64,000 nt of DNA from Chromatiaceae bacterium (lineage in GTDB: Bacteria > Pseudomonadota > Gammaproteobacteria > Chromatiales > Chromatiaceae), in contig JACKMX010000004.1 in NCBI GenBank assembly GCA_024235175.1, forward strand, positions 310,001-374,000, read 5' to 3'. Below the pieces are notes generated by a model that did no database searches, was not told the DNA's origin, and saw nothing but the letters and a program-made list of their open reading frames with translations. The translations under genes were made by a program, and so were the position numbers. This document shows positions 34,834 through 43,281 of the stretch, piece by piece (positions within the stretch are counted from its first letter, which is position 1; every line of letters begins with the position of its first letter).

Positions 34834-36274
34834 GGCTGCTTGCTTCAATGTTCAGTAAGGGAAGAGTCACACGGAAACATGTCACGCCATCACGGCTATC
34901 GACACCGATCTCGCCCCTGAGTTGACGCACAATCTGATAGGTGACCCAGAGCCCCAAGCCGCTGCCGCCCTCCCGCCGTCCGTAGTACGGTTCAAACAGG
35001 TGGTCGAGCGTTTCCTGCTCCATTGCTTCTCCATCATTTTCGATCGTTATTACCAGATCCGAGTAATCCTGATGAAAAGTAGCGGCCACCCGGCCACCCC
35101 TCGGCGTCGATTGGACAGCATTGAGCAGTAGATTGATCACCACCTGGCGCACTTGGGTCGACGGCAGCGAAAGTGGGCCGTCCACTCCGTTGTTCCAATC
35201 CATGCGTAACTCCCGCTTTGCCACAAGGGTGGCAATCAGGGTACGCGTGTCCTCGACATCCTGTGCTGTCAAAGAATGGGGCTCGCGCCGGGCCTCCACC
35301 AGTAAGGCCGATACCGTGTCCTGAATCTGGATCAGTCCCCGCTCCAACAGCGACATGGTCCGTTCGGTATGCGGATCGGTGATACGGCGCTCCCGCAGAG
35401 TATCGATCGCCATCAGCATACCGCCGAGCGGGTTGTTGATCTCATGGGCAACACCGGCCGCCAAACGGCCTACTGCGGCCAGCCGCTCGCTGGAGACCAT
35501 TTGGCGCTCCAGTTCCGCCTTTTCGCGCAACCCCCCCAGCAACTCGCGAAAACGGGCATTGAGACGCCCGATTTCGTCGTCTCCCTCCTCCACGCTGCAC
35601 TCGATGTTTTCTGGAGCCTCGTCCCGAACTCGTACCATGCAGTGAGCCAGGCGAGCCAAAGGATTGACCATTCGCTGCCCCCAAAGCCAGCCCAGTGGGA
35701 TAATGACCGCCAGCACCAGTAACACCGACAGCCCCCCCTGCTTGACAATGGCTGCAAACCGGGGCCACAGAACCTGTCGCGGATAGACCAACAACAACAA
35801 GCCCACCGTCACTCCGTCCGAGGCAATAGGTGAAACCAGGAGCAATCGGTCCGGCAGGCTATCCAAATCGACGAGTTCGCCGCCGCCGGGTCCCTTGTCG
35901 TCGGCCGGAAGCATCTTCGCGAGCACCGGATCCGCCTCTTGCAACGGAACCGCTACCGGTAATAAACGTGGCTTGTTCGACGCGAAAATCTTACGCTCAT
36001 CGTCCAGTACGATTAATGTGGCATCCAAGTTTCCCTGGATCGAACGGGGTCCGCGGAGAATGCTATAGGCCAGCCAGATATCATCATGCAGCAGCGCAGG
36101 TTGAACCGCATTGGCCACGGCATATCCGAGCCGGCTCCCGTTGTCCACCAATTCGATACGAACGTTGCGGTAGGTATGCCACGCCATCAACAGGCAGATG
36201 ACCAGAGTCGTGAATAGGGCCGTCGCCACCAGACTCAACGGCAGACGTACCCGGTAGCTAAGATGAGCAAACAT
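34823..36274 (-). CDS. Membrane sensor histidine kinase (set 3)
   Basis: 483 residues, close in plan to kinase 2. A membrane helix near residues 12-32 and a second at GLSVLLVLAVIIPLGWLWG flank a periplasmic domain. The phosphoacceptor box is AAVGRLAAGVAHEINNPLGG; the ATPase shows RQVVINLLLNAVQSTP, TIENDGEAMEQ and GGSGLGLWVTYQIVRQL. The start touches the stop of the binding-protein gene. Confidence 0.95.
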   Translation of the reverse strand: MFAHLSYRVRLPLSLVATALFTTLVICLLMAWHTYRNVRIELVDNGSRLGYAVANAVQPALLHDDIWLAYSILRGPRSIQGNLDATLIVLDDERKIFASNKPRLLPVAVPLQEADPVLAKMLPADDKGPGGGELVDLDSLPDRLLLVSPIASDGVTVGLLLLVYPRQVLWPRFAAIVKQGGLSVLLVLAVIIPLGWLWGQRMVNPLARLAHCMVRVRDEAPENIECSVEEGDDEIGRLNARFRELLGGLREKAELERQMVSSERLAAVGRLAAGVAHEINNPLGGMLMAIDTLRERRITDPHTERTMSLLERGLIQIQDTVSALLVEARREPHSLTAQDVEDTRTLIATLVAKRELRMDWNNGVDGPLSLPSTQVRQVVINLLLNAVQSTPRGGRVAATFHQDYSDLVITIENDGEAMEQETLDHLFEPYYGRREGGSGLGLWVTYQIVRQLRGEIGVDSRDGVTCFRVTLPLLNIEASSHAA

Positions 36275-37146
36275 CAGCGCAACCTCCCCAGCGACTCCGC
36301 CGTTGAGGCGATGCTGTCATAAAGACTATCCTTAACCTTGGCGAACCCATCCAGATTGAACATACCCAGGACACGCACTCCTTCTGGGTCAGCTGTCATA
36401 TCCATCAGAACGATTCTGAGACTTTCTATTAAGGAGTCTCCCAGATCGGCGCGGGCGACAATGGGTGGAAAGCCGAAAGTCCCGGAGCGCGCCACTATAC
36501 GGGTAGCAGCGGTAAGATCCGGCCTGTCCCGCTCAAGGGTATCCCAGACATAACCGTCCACCGCGCCGGCATCGGCCAGCCCGGCCGAGACGGCCTCAAC
36601 CACATTGCGATGCCCCTTGGCGAAAAAGACTCTCCGAAAATAACGATCAGGATCCAGTCCCGCCCGGCGCATCGCCGCCCGCGGGTAGAGACTGCCCGAG
36701 TTGGAGTCGGGGTCGGAGAAGGCGAACACGCCTTTGGGCAGATTTTCCCAGGAGCTCGTGGTTTTATCGAATTCGGGAACGATCAGGTAGGAACGGTATA
36801 ACGGAGCCCCATGATATACGGGGGCTGCCACCAAGCTCAGTTTCGCCTTGAATTCGACATAAGGCAGGCCGCACATCCAGGCAACATCGAGTTCGCCCCT
36901 TAACAACAGATCGGTAATTTCCCGGTAGCTGGCGCGCTGGACGAATTCCACCCGACGTGAAAGATGCTGTTCGAGATAGCCTTGCCAGGCATTGAGGATG
37001 CGGGGCTGATCATCCAAAAACACCGGTGTCAAGCCAATGCGCAACAAGGCCAGTTCCCCGGCATTGGTACCGACAGTCGATAGCAGAACGACAATCAGCG
37101 AACGAAACAGATATCGCAAGAGAATACAGACGGAGTTTGCCACCAT
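36274..37146 (-). CDS. PhnD-like periplasmic binding protein (set 3 sensor)
   Basis: 290 residues with an N-terminal signal (LFRSLIVVLLSTVGTNAG). The fold matches sensor 2: IGLTPVFLDDQPRILNAWQG, VQRASYREITDLLLRGELDV, AWMCGLPYVEFKA and FAFSDPDSNSGSLYPRAAMR. Cys92 occupies the same place as Cys101 of sensor 2. The ligand is probably the substrate of the operon 2 enzyme. A GTTAC palindrome lies upstream, so the sensor operon is likely in its own regulon. Confidence 0.88.
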   Translation of the reverse strand: MVANSVCILLRYLFRSLIVVLLSTVGTNAGELALLRIGLTPVFLDDQPRILNAWQGYLEQHLSRRVEFVQRASYREITDLLLRGELDVAWMCGLPYVEFKAKLSLVAAPVYHGAPLYRSYLIVPEFDKTTSSWENLPKGVFAFSDPDSNSGSLYPRAAMRRAGLDPDRYFRRVFFAKGHRNVVEAVSAGLADAGAVDGYVWDTLERDRPDLTAATRIVARSGTFGFPPIVARADLGDSLIESLRIVLMDMTADPEGVRVLGMFNLDGFAKVKDSLYDSIASTAESLGRLR

Positions 37147-37241
37147 TGTCCTCCTCTGGTTAGTGCTACCTTCAAAAACAATGCCAATTAAGCGGATTGG
37201 TGACAGCTACGGCGGGATTATCGTTGTCAATTGCTGACATT

Positions 37242-37278
37242 GTTACCTTAAAGTAACTATATGTTACGTATAGGTTAC
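37242..37278. promoter_or_regulatory. GTTAC-N6-GTAAC palindromes upstream of the set 3 sensor operon
   Basis: A perfect site at 37242-37257 (spacer CTTAAA) and a one-mismatch site at 37263-37278 (GTTAC GTATAG GTTAC). Between them and the gene start, TGGCATTGTTTTTGA on the minus strand near 37170-37185 looks like a weak sigma-54 promoter, with GA instead of GC at -12. Confidence 0.6.
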
Positions 37279-37388
37279 GCTTTCGAAACACATCAGATGG
37301 CCAAAGATCGATGGGAAAATGTCATAGTCGCTATCAGATATATATCGAATTATATACGATGCTCGCTGCTCTCGTTTGATAAGCAATT

Positions 37389-38255
37389 TCAGGGAAGTCC
37401 AAGTTCAACTGCATCCAACCCAACTTCCCTGGGATCTTCCCTATCGAGGGGGCCCGCACGAAACCGGTATTTCAGTTCAGCGCGTATACGCACCGTGTCA
37501 CCTCGCGCCAACCCATCCAGTTCCAATACTGCGGCCCGCCCAGGTTTCAGGGTTCTGTCCAACCAGCCCTGAACCGGATGGTGCTCCCAGCCGAACCGCT
37601 TCGACATCGTCCAAGCGACAGCACTGTCTGCCTTCAATCCCTTCACCACCGACCATACGGCACGCCCGGTGGTGCCACCCGGAAGTGCATGTCCTGCACG
37701 ATGGGAGACCTGGATCACAGCGGTAGGGCCCCGTGACTCGTCGAGCCGCATATTCAGGCGAAGTTTCGCTACATTGTCCAGAAATCCGCTGACCGATGGG
37801 CCTTCGAAACGGTGATCGACACCGCTTTTCTTATCAGGCAGGTGGCAATCCAAACAGTTCATCCCCTTGCGTGCCGCCGGACTCTGCCGGAACTGTCGAA
37901 CTGTGTTTTCTCCCGGGGCATCGTGGCAGCGGGCGCAGACTTCGGGTACGTCGAGCTTTGCATAGGGATGGGGTCCCGGCCCATGGCAGTCGGCGCATAC
38001 CAGCCCCTCGCCACCGCTCGGCGCGTGGCAGTTCATGCAATAATCGGGAGATTCGCGATCCTGCCATTGTCTGCGGAATCGTTCGCTGGCCGCGATGGCC
38101 ATGCGGGTGCCAGCGAAAGACTCTGCGATCCCGGCATGGCACTCGGCGCAGGGCTGGTTCTCCTTCTCTTCCGCCGTGATCTGACCTGCTGTCACGTTCC
38201 CTGTCGTCAGCACTGTGACCAACCAGAGCCAACGGATCAGGCGCCGTTGGAACAT
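37389..38255 (-). CDS. Exported pentahaem cytochrome c of operon 2
   Basis: 288 residues. A signal segment (RWLWLVTVLTTGNVTAG) is followed by five CxxCH sites: CAECH, CMNCH, CADCH, CARCH and CLDCH. A C-terminal beta-rich part has SHRAGHALPGGTTGRAVW, the same layout as the cytochrome at 17074-18246. It is the last gene of the long operon and probably carries electrons to or from the A2-B2 enzyme. Confidence 0.88.
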   Translation of the reverse strand: MFQRRLIRWLWLVTVLTTGNVTAGQITAEEKENQPCAECHAGIAESFAGTRMAIAASERFRRQWQDRESPDYCMNCHAPSGGEGLVCADCHGPGPHPYAKLDVPEVCARCHDAPGENTVRQFRQSPAARKGMNCLDCHLPDKKSGVDHRFEGPSVSGFLDNVAKLRLNMRLDESRGPTAVIQVSHRAGHALPGGTTGRAVWSVVKGLKADSAVAWTMSKRFGWEHHPVQGWLDRTLKPGRAAVLELDGLARGDTVRIRAELKYRFRAGPLDREDPREVGLDAVELGLP

Positions 38256-38259
38256 GAGG

Positions 38260-38727
38260 TCAATCGTAGACCTCCGCGGGTTCGTTCAATTCGCAGATCC
38301 CCCGCGGAATCAGGAACGGCACGGTACCCGGCTGAACGAATCCCTCTGCGGGCTTCTCCACGGTAAAGCCCGCAGCACGCCAAGCACCCATACCACCAGC
38401 CAGTATATGAACCCGATAACCAAAATCTGCGAGTCGTTCCCGCCAGGGTTCCGGTTCCACACCTTCCGCCAAAATCAGCACCACATCTCCGCCGCGACTG
38501 TCGGGCAGGAACCCAGCCGGATCCTTTCCTGCGTCCAAAGCACCTGGCACGCTGCCACTGAGATACGCCTTACGGCCGCGTACGTCCAGCAACAGGGGGG
38601 GATCTGGGGTATCCAGCCATCTAAAAAGAGCCAACGCATCAATCGAGCCAAGCCCTGCAGTTTCCGAAGCTGCTGCAACCCGGATTAAGGACAGCAAAGC
38701 CAACAGCCAAAGCGCCAAGCACCGCAT
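38260..38727 (-). CDS. Exported single-domain rhodanese without catalytic Cys
   Basis: 155 residues with a signal (LALWLLALLSLIRVAAAS). Rhodanese elements are clear: PPLLLDVRGRKAYLSGSVPG and YRVHILAGGMGAWRAAGF. Where the active Cys should be, after VVLIL, the sequence is AEGVEPEPWRE, so it cannot form a persulfide there. A Cys remains only near the C-terminus (GICELNEP). It may bind rather than transfer sulfur or selenium compounds. It lies 4 bp upstream of the cytochrome gene. Confidence 0.85.
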   Translation of the reverse strand: MRCLALWLLALLSLIRVAAASETAGLGSIDALALFRWLDTPDPPLLLDVRGRKAYLSGSVPGALDAGKDPAGFLPDSRGGDVVLILAEGVEPEPWRERLADFGYRVHILAGGMGAWRAAGFTVEKPAEGFVQPGTVPFLIPRGICELNEPAEVYD

Positions 38728-38731
38728 CCGG

Positions 38732-39466
38732 TCAATCCGCCATGGAGTCGCCCCCTCGGCGTCGCTCGAAATGGATTGGCACCTCTGGGGGCGGTGGAGG
38801 CGTTAGTGCATCGACCAGTTCCGCAATCCCGAACTTTGTCAGCAAATTGGCATCGATCACCAACCCGGGAACTCCACCCTCCCGGGCCAGGTTGCGCAGA
38901 TGGTTGGGATCTGTCGCACCGCCGGAGAACCACAAGCCGTCGTCAAACCAGCGGCGCGCCTGCGCCAATAGCTCCAGATCGAGTCCGTCGCCGCGCCGAG
39001 CGGCGTCGTATGCGTGTAGCCAGATCCTCTCGAAACCCAGCTCACGTGCCCTCTGAAGGGCATGATGCAGGGCCAGATCACCGTCCTTCACCCGATAGCC
39101 GCGAATGGCGGCTGTGTCCGGTGCGTAAAATTTGAAGCCCTCCCCTGGGTAAGCAGACATACGATAGACCACATCCGGCTTGAAAACCTCCAGGCGGGGC
39201 AGCCATTTGAGGTCGTTCTTTGCATCCCGCAGGCGGGCGCATTCGTCCAATCCCCCGTCCACCACGCGCAAGGGGTCCTGTTCAACATCCCATACCTCTT
39301 CGGTTCCGGCGCGGCAATTAAGGGCTACCACTGGTACCGGCAAGCATTGGCACTGATCGGGCGTGACGCGATGAGCGTCCACCACCAAGCCCGCCAGCCC
39401 CGTCAGAGTTTCGGGGTCCAGGTCGTCATCCAAAGGCCCGTACAGTTGGTAAAAGATTTCGGTCAT
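38732..39466 (-). CDS. Unknown protein, possible TIM-barrel
   Basis: 244 residues, no signal or membrane helix. Strand-helix alternation such as ALQRARELGFERIWLHAYDA, RWFDDGLWFSGGATDPNHLR and GVPGLVIDANLLTKFGIAEL resembles the second half of a HisA-like barrel. A Cys pair CQCLP occurs near residue 40. I do not recognise the family. Gaps of 3-4 bp on both sides tie it into the operon between Mrp and rhodanese genes. Confidence 0.6.
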   Translation of the reverse strand: MTEIFYQLYGPLDDDLDPETLTGLAGLVVDAHRVTPDQCQCLPVPVVALNCRAGTEEVWDVEQDPLRVVDGGLDECARLRDAKNDLKWLPRLEVFKPDVVYRMSAYPGEGFKFYAPDTAAIRGYRVKDGDLALHHALQRARELGFERIWLHAYDAARRGDGLDLELLAQARRWFDDGLWFSGGATDPNHLRNLAREGGVPGLVIDANLLTKFGIAELVDALTPPPPPEVPIHFERRRGGDSMAD

Positions 39467-39469
39467 GAG

Positions 39470-40399
39470 TTAATCCTCCATCAGCCTTTCCCAAAACGCC
39501 TCATGGGCCGCCCGGGTGGACGGGTCCGCATCGCGCAGTGCCTGGCGGCGTTCCCGTTCCAAGGCTTCGCCCACCGCCTTGGCCAAAACGGTGAACGCCA
39601 AACCCACAGCGCCTTCCGGGCGGCTGACTACCAGAGGCCTGCCACTGTCGGCCATGGCCTGCCCTTCCGGATCCATGGGCAGGGCACCCAGGTAAGGAAC
39701 GTGTTTACGCCTGGCCATGGTGGCCACGTCGGCGTCGGGAAACAGGGGTTGCAACTCACCGCAACAGGGGCACAGGTAGTGGCTCATGTTCTCCACTACA
39801 CCGAACACCGGGATGTCCAGATCATGGAACAGGGCAACACCGCGCTCCGCATCCACCTGGGCCAGGCGCTGGGGAGTGGTGACCAGAAGCACTCCGGTCA
39901 CCGGGATCTGTTCCAGAATGGTGAGTTGCACATCGCCGGTACCGGGCGGCAGGTCCACCAGTAACAGGTCCAGTTCCGGCCAGGCCACACCGCGGAACAT
40001 ATCCACCAAGGTCTGGGCCACCAGAGGTCCTTTCCACACCAAGGCCGCTTCCGGGGGAATCGAATTGGCTACCGAGACCGCGTACACCCCATGGCCCACA
40101 GCCGGAATGGTATGACCCGCCGCATCCTGTTCCAATGCGGTGTCGGTACCGAGCATGCGGGCCACCGAAGGGCCGTAGAGGTCCGCGTCCAACACGCCCA
40201 CCTTCATGCCCTGTTGCTGCAAGGCGCAGGCCAGATTGACCGTTACCGTGGACTTGCCTACGCCGCCCTTGCCGCTGGCCACCAGCAACACGTCTCGCAC
40301 GCCAGTCAAGGGCTCTCCCGGCACCACGTACCAGGGGTCGGTTCGCGGTTCGCTTCCGTCTGTGCGTACCGGAATGGGAAAAGGTTTGATCCCGCTCAT
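39470..40399 (-). CDS. Mrp/NBP35-family P-loop ATPase (second copy)
   Basis: 309 residues. Deviant Walker A VASGKGGVGKSTVTVNLACA, DADLYGPSVARMLG, DLPPGTGDVQLTILEQIP and the C-terminal CPCCGELQPLF with the CxxC used to hold a bridging Fe-S cluster. It lacks the N-terminal MIP18-like domain of its neighbour. Mrp proteins load Fe-S clusters. Its start overlaps the first Mrp gene's stop by 4 bp. Confidence 0.93.
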   Translation of the reverse strand: MSGIKPFPIPVRTDGSEPRTDPWYVVPGEPLTGVRDVLLVASGKGGVGKSTVTVNLACALQQQGMKVGVLDADLYGPSVARMLGTDTALEQDAAGHTIPAVGHGVYAVSVANSIPPEAALVWKGPLVAQTLVDMFRGVAWPELDLLLVDLPPGTGDVQLTILEQIPVTGVLLVTTPQRLAQVDAERGVALFHDLDIPVFGVVENMSHYLCPCCGELQPLFPDADVATMARRKHVPYLGALPMDPEGQAMADSGRPLVVSRPEGAVGLAFTVLAKAVGEALERERRQALRDADPSTRAAHEAFWERLMED

Positions 40400-41469
40400 G
40401 CACTCACTCCCGGTTCGAGTTCAAGACCTATGGCCAGCCGCGACGCCAGACCGTGAAACTGTGCTGCCTGCACCGAGTCAGGTGCATCCACCAGGGGTGG
40501 ATGGCCGCTGTCGGAGGCTGCGGCCAGGGATGGGTAAAAAGGCAGACGGGCCAGTAAGGGCAGCCCGGTCTGCTTGGCCAGTTCCGCGGCACCACCTTTG
40601 CCAAACAGAGGGCTCTCGACACTGCAACGGCGGCAAACGACTCCGGCCATATTCTCCACCAGACCCAGGCAGGGCACCGCCAGGTCAGCAAACATCTCCA
40701 TACCCCGGCGCACATCGTCCACCGATACCTGTCCCGGCGCCGTCACGGTGATCACCCCGGATAATGGTGCATGCCGGGCCACCGCCAGGTGTACGTCGGA
40801 GGTACCCGGTGGCAGATCGATGAGCAGCAGGTCCAATTTCCCCCAGTCCACATCGTTGAACAACTGGCCCAGCCCCTCATCCACCAGGGAGCCACGCCAG
40901 ATCAAAGCCTGGCCGGCGGGTAGCAGCAGGCCCAGTGAGACCACCCGGATACCCTGGGTCTCCATGGGCCGCATTTTAGTCCCATCTTTGGTGGTCTCCA
41001 GCCGCCCCGACAGACCCAGCAAAGTCGGCGCGGATGGACCGTATACGTCCGCGTCCAGCAAACCCACCCGCAGGCCGCGGGCAGCCAGGGCCAAGGCCAG
41101 ATTGACCGCAACCGTGGACTTGCCCACGCCCCCCTTGCCGCTGTGCACCCCAAGGATCCTTTGGATCCCTGGCAGCCGATTCCGCGGAGCGGCCAAGCGG
41201 GGTCTGGGCTTGACCACTACCCGCTCCACCCCCGGAAGCGCCTCGACCAGCGGCTGGATGGTCTCGGCCAGTGCGGACTGTGAAGCCTCGTCGGGGAAGC
41301 GCTCCGGGTCCAGCAACACACGCACTGCGCCACCAGTGGCCACCACCGCATAGATTTGGCCACCACTGACCACGTCCAGATCCCGCTCCAGGTCCACCAC
41401 CTCCTTCAGCGTAGTGATCACTCGGGTTTCCAATTGTTCAGACTGTTCGGCGCAATCCGCTAAGGGCAT
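40396..41469 (-). CDS. Mrp-family P-loop ATPase with N-terminal MIP18-like domain
   Basis: 357 residues. The N-terminal 80 residues (TTLKEVVDLERDLDVVSGGQ, VRVLLDPERFPDEASQSALA) match the MIP18/DUF59 domain fused to bacterial Mrp. The P-loop is GVHSGKGGVGKSTVAVNLAL, with LPPGTSDVHLAVARHAPLSG and the CRRCSVESPLF CxxC motif. Two adjacent, diverged Mrp genes could form a heterodimer, like Nbp35-Cfd1. Their place in a molybdoenzyme operon suggests dedicated Fe-S delivery. Confidence 0.93.
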   Translation of the reverse strand: MPLADCAEQSEQLETRVITTLKEVVDLERDLDVVSGGQIYAVVATGGAVRVLLDPERFPDEASQSALAETIQPLVEALPGVERVVVKPRPRLAAPRNRLPGIQRILGVHSGKGGVGKSTVAVNLALALAARGLRVGLLDADVYGPSAPTLLGLSGRLETTKDGTKMRPMETQGIRVVSLGLLLPAGQALIWRGSLVDEGLGQLFNDVDWGKLDLLLIDLPPGTSDVHLAVARHAPLSGVITVTAPGQVSVDDVRRGMEMFADLAVPCLGLVENMAGVVCRRCSVESPLFGKGGAAELAKQTGLPLLARLPFYPSLAAASDSGHPPLVDAPDSVQAAQFHGLASRLAIGLELEPGVSA

Positions 41470-41603
41470 ACCAATGAAACCTCCAAATAGTGGCGGATCG
41501 ATTCCGCCTCCTCTTCGTTAATCACCTCATCCGCTCCATGCATACGCCGCATCATCTCCACAATGGCAGGCCTCAGCTCCGGCGCGAACTCACAGATACG
41601 CAC
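41460..41603 (-). CDS. Small protein (47 aa) ahead of the Mrp genes
   Basis: Starts at a GTG (complement of 41601-41603) and reads as RICEFAPELRPAIVEMMRRM, then HGADEVINEEEAESIRHYLE and VSLVCP. Its stop overlaps the Mrp start, a typical coupled arrangement. It is charged and helical with Cys near each end. No family recognised. The coupling and composition support it, but codon evidence is limited by length. Confidence 0.45.
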   Translation of the reverse strand: MRICEFAPELRPAIVEMMRRMHGADEVINEEEAESIRHYLEVSLVCP

Positions 41604-41612
41604 AGTGCGCAG

Positions 41613-41702
41613 TTAGCCCGCATCCGTCACCAGGATCCACATCGCCCCAATGAGGCCAAACAAGGCCAGCCCGATTTTCAGCCACCGAGCATGGCCATCC
41701 AC
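41613..41702 (-). CDS. Very small single-helix membrane peptide (29 aa)
   Basis: From a GTG overlapping the end of the polyferredoxin gene: DGHARWLKIGLALFGLIGAM then WILVTDAG. One hydrophobic helix with a positive N-terminal flank, like small subunits of membrane complexes. It fills the gap between ferredoxin and the 47-residue frame. Its start is uncertain. Confidence 0.35.
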   Translation of the reverse strand: MDGHARWLKIGLALFGLIGAMWILVTDAG

Positions 41703-42853
41703 TCCTCGTCCAGGTCACTTTCGTTACTGCAGGTGGGACAGACGATCGCTCCTGGCTCATCTGGAAGAAAAGGCACACCACACTGCTCACAATCACGCTG
41801 TCTTCGCATCATCAGCAAGTGGCGGGGTGCTGCTACCTCTTGGAAAAGCCGCACTGGATGGGTAGTCACGGCTGCCACCGGACACAGGGCCTCGCACAGT
41901 CCGCAGTCAGTGCACAGGGCCAACTCGAAAGTGATGCCCAGACTCTTCCCGCTCTCCTTAGCCTGCAACGCGCCGGTGGGACAGCGCCGACCACAGGTCA
42001 GGCAGGCGGTACAGTGTTGCGCCAGGCTGCGCAGCCGCCATGGCAGCTCCACCCCCTCTTTCCATGGGACCTGGTCTGCACGCTGTGCCAGTTGTACCTG
42101 GTAAGGATGGGCCTGGCGATACTCGTCCGGATCTCCCTGAAAAAACGGCAGGACCGGCACTTCGTCCTCTTCGACGACCGGCACCAACCAGCGGCTGGCC
42201 TCTTGGATTGCCCCCGCCCCGGTGAAACGCAGGAAGGCGCGGCGGCTGAGTGGGGGCTGATCCTGACGCCGCCGGACCCCATCTCCGGTGGCCACAGCGC
42301 CGGTGGCCGGCCGCAGCTGCGGGGCTTCACCGTCCAGCCATCTCTTCAGCCGCAACCGCATCCGTGCCACCTGCCGCATCGCCCCGCCGTGGTGACAGGT
42401 CTGGCAGCGATCCAGCCCATGCAAGTGCACGACTTCCACCCCGCCGGCGGCAGCTGCGGCCAACAGGCGTTCATCCAGCACCTTGAAGCAGGGTACCACC
42501 ATCCCGCCGCCGTCATCTTCGCTCTCGGTGCAGTGCAGGTGGACCTCCGTCCCGCCTTCCAAGGCCTCCAGAAATCGAGCCGGGGAGAAGCCGTTGAGCC
42601 GTAGCGCCCCCGCCGGACAAGCCGGTACGCAGGCACCGCAACCGGTACATTTCTCACGGTTTACCTCCAGGGCGTCGGGCGATAGGACGAGGGCCCCGGC
42701 ATGGCAGGCTAGGCTGCAACGGTCACAATGCTCCAACCTGCCCCGTACGTTGAGGCAAAGCGCCTCCTCCTCAACGATCTCCCGCCCCGCGAGAAGACTC
42801 ACGGCAGCGGGCAGGCTCTCCCGTTGCAGACACATCTTCCCCGGACCGCTCAT
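41678..42853 (-). CDS. Polyferredoxin with additional Cys motifs
   Basis: 391 residues. N-terminal ferredoxin domain: HCDRCSLACHAGALV and CTGCGACVPACPAGALRL. The central region has CQTCHH, formally a CxxCH haem motif, within LHGLDRCQTCHHGGAMRQ. A Tat-like segment SRRAFLRFTGAGAI is internal. The second ferredoxin domain has HCTACLTCGRRCPTGALQ and CTDCGLCEALCPVAAVTT; a zinc-ribbon-like CEQCGVPFL/CPTCSNES pair ends the protein. The layout recalls NapF/NapH-like electron carriers but is not a standard family architecture I know. It overlaps the next gene start by 4 bp. Confidence 0.85.
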   Translation of the reverse strand: MSGPGKMCLQRESLPAAVSLLAGREIVEEEALCLNVRGRLEHCDRCSLACHAGALVLSPDALEVNREKCTGCGACVPACPAGALRLNGFSPARFLEALEGGTEVHLHCTESEDDGGGMVVPCFKVLDERLLAAAAAGGVEVVHLHGLDRCQTCHHGGAMRQVARMRLRLKRWLDGEAPQLRPATGAVATGDGVRRRQDQPPLSRRAFLRFTGAGAIQEASRWLVPVVEEDEVPVLPFFQGDPDEYRQAHPYQVQLAQRADQVPWKEGVELPWRLRSLAQHCTACLTCGRRCPTGALQAKESGKSLGITFELALCTDCGLCEALCPVAAVTTHPVRLFQEVAAPRHLLMMRRQRDCEQCGVPFLPDEPGAIVCPTCSNESDLDEEWMAMLGG

Positions 42854-43281
42854 CCCACCTCCTGCACAGCCTGCCGTTCCCGCCCGTTCTTCTCCAGGTG
42901 ACGCCCCAGCCAGTGGGTCAGGGCCACGGCACTCACTATGTTGGTGGCCAGCGGAACGTTGTTTAGATCACAGGCGCGGTAGAAAGGGGTGATGTCCGGC
43001 TCATATGGGCGCGGGTTTTCGGGATCACGGAGAAAATATACGGCACGCACACTGTTGGTGCAGATCAGCCCACAGAGCTGGATCTCACCGCCCTTACGGC
43101 CGGAGAACAGGGAGGTCACCTCAAGCCCTGTTCCCGCCGCGATGGCTTCCCCTGTCTCAGTGGTGGCCAGCAGGCGGTAGTCCTGAAACACTTCCAGGCG
43201 TTTCTTAACCAGCTTGACCAGCTCTTCCTGCCTGGCTTCGTGGGCGATCATGATGAGGGTCTTGCCGGCACCTGCCATCAC
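42850..43281 (-). CDS. Methylglyoxal-synthase-like protein with altered active site
   Basis: 143 residues. The MgsA fold is clear: IMIAHEARQEELVKLVKKRL, YRLLATTETGEAIAAGTGLE, VTSLFSGRKGGEIQLCGLIC, VYFLRDPENPRPYEPDITPF and NNVPLATNIVSAVAL. In E. coli MgsA the loop is GGDQQ with catalytic Asp71, and His98 lies in PHDPD. Here these are GGEIQ (Asp to Glu) and PYEPD (His to Tyr). Methylglyoxal synthesis may be lost; it may bind another phosphate-like anion. It sits between glycosyltransferase and ferredoxin genes with 4-bp overlaps. Confidence 0.82.
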   Translation of the reverse strand: MMAGAGKTLIMIAHEARQEELVKLVKKRLEVFQDYRLLATTETGEAIAAGTGLEVTSLFSGRKGGEIQLCGLICTNSVRAVYFLRDPENPRPYEPDITPFYRACDLNNVPLATNIVSAVALTHWLGRHLEKNGRERQAVQEVG

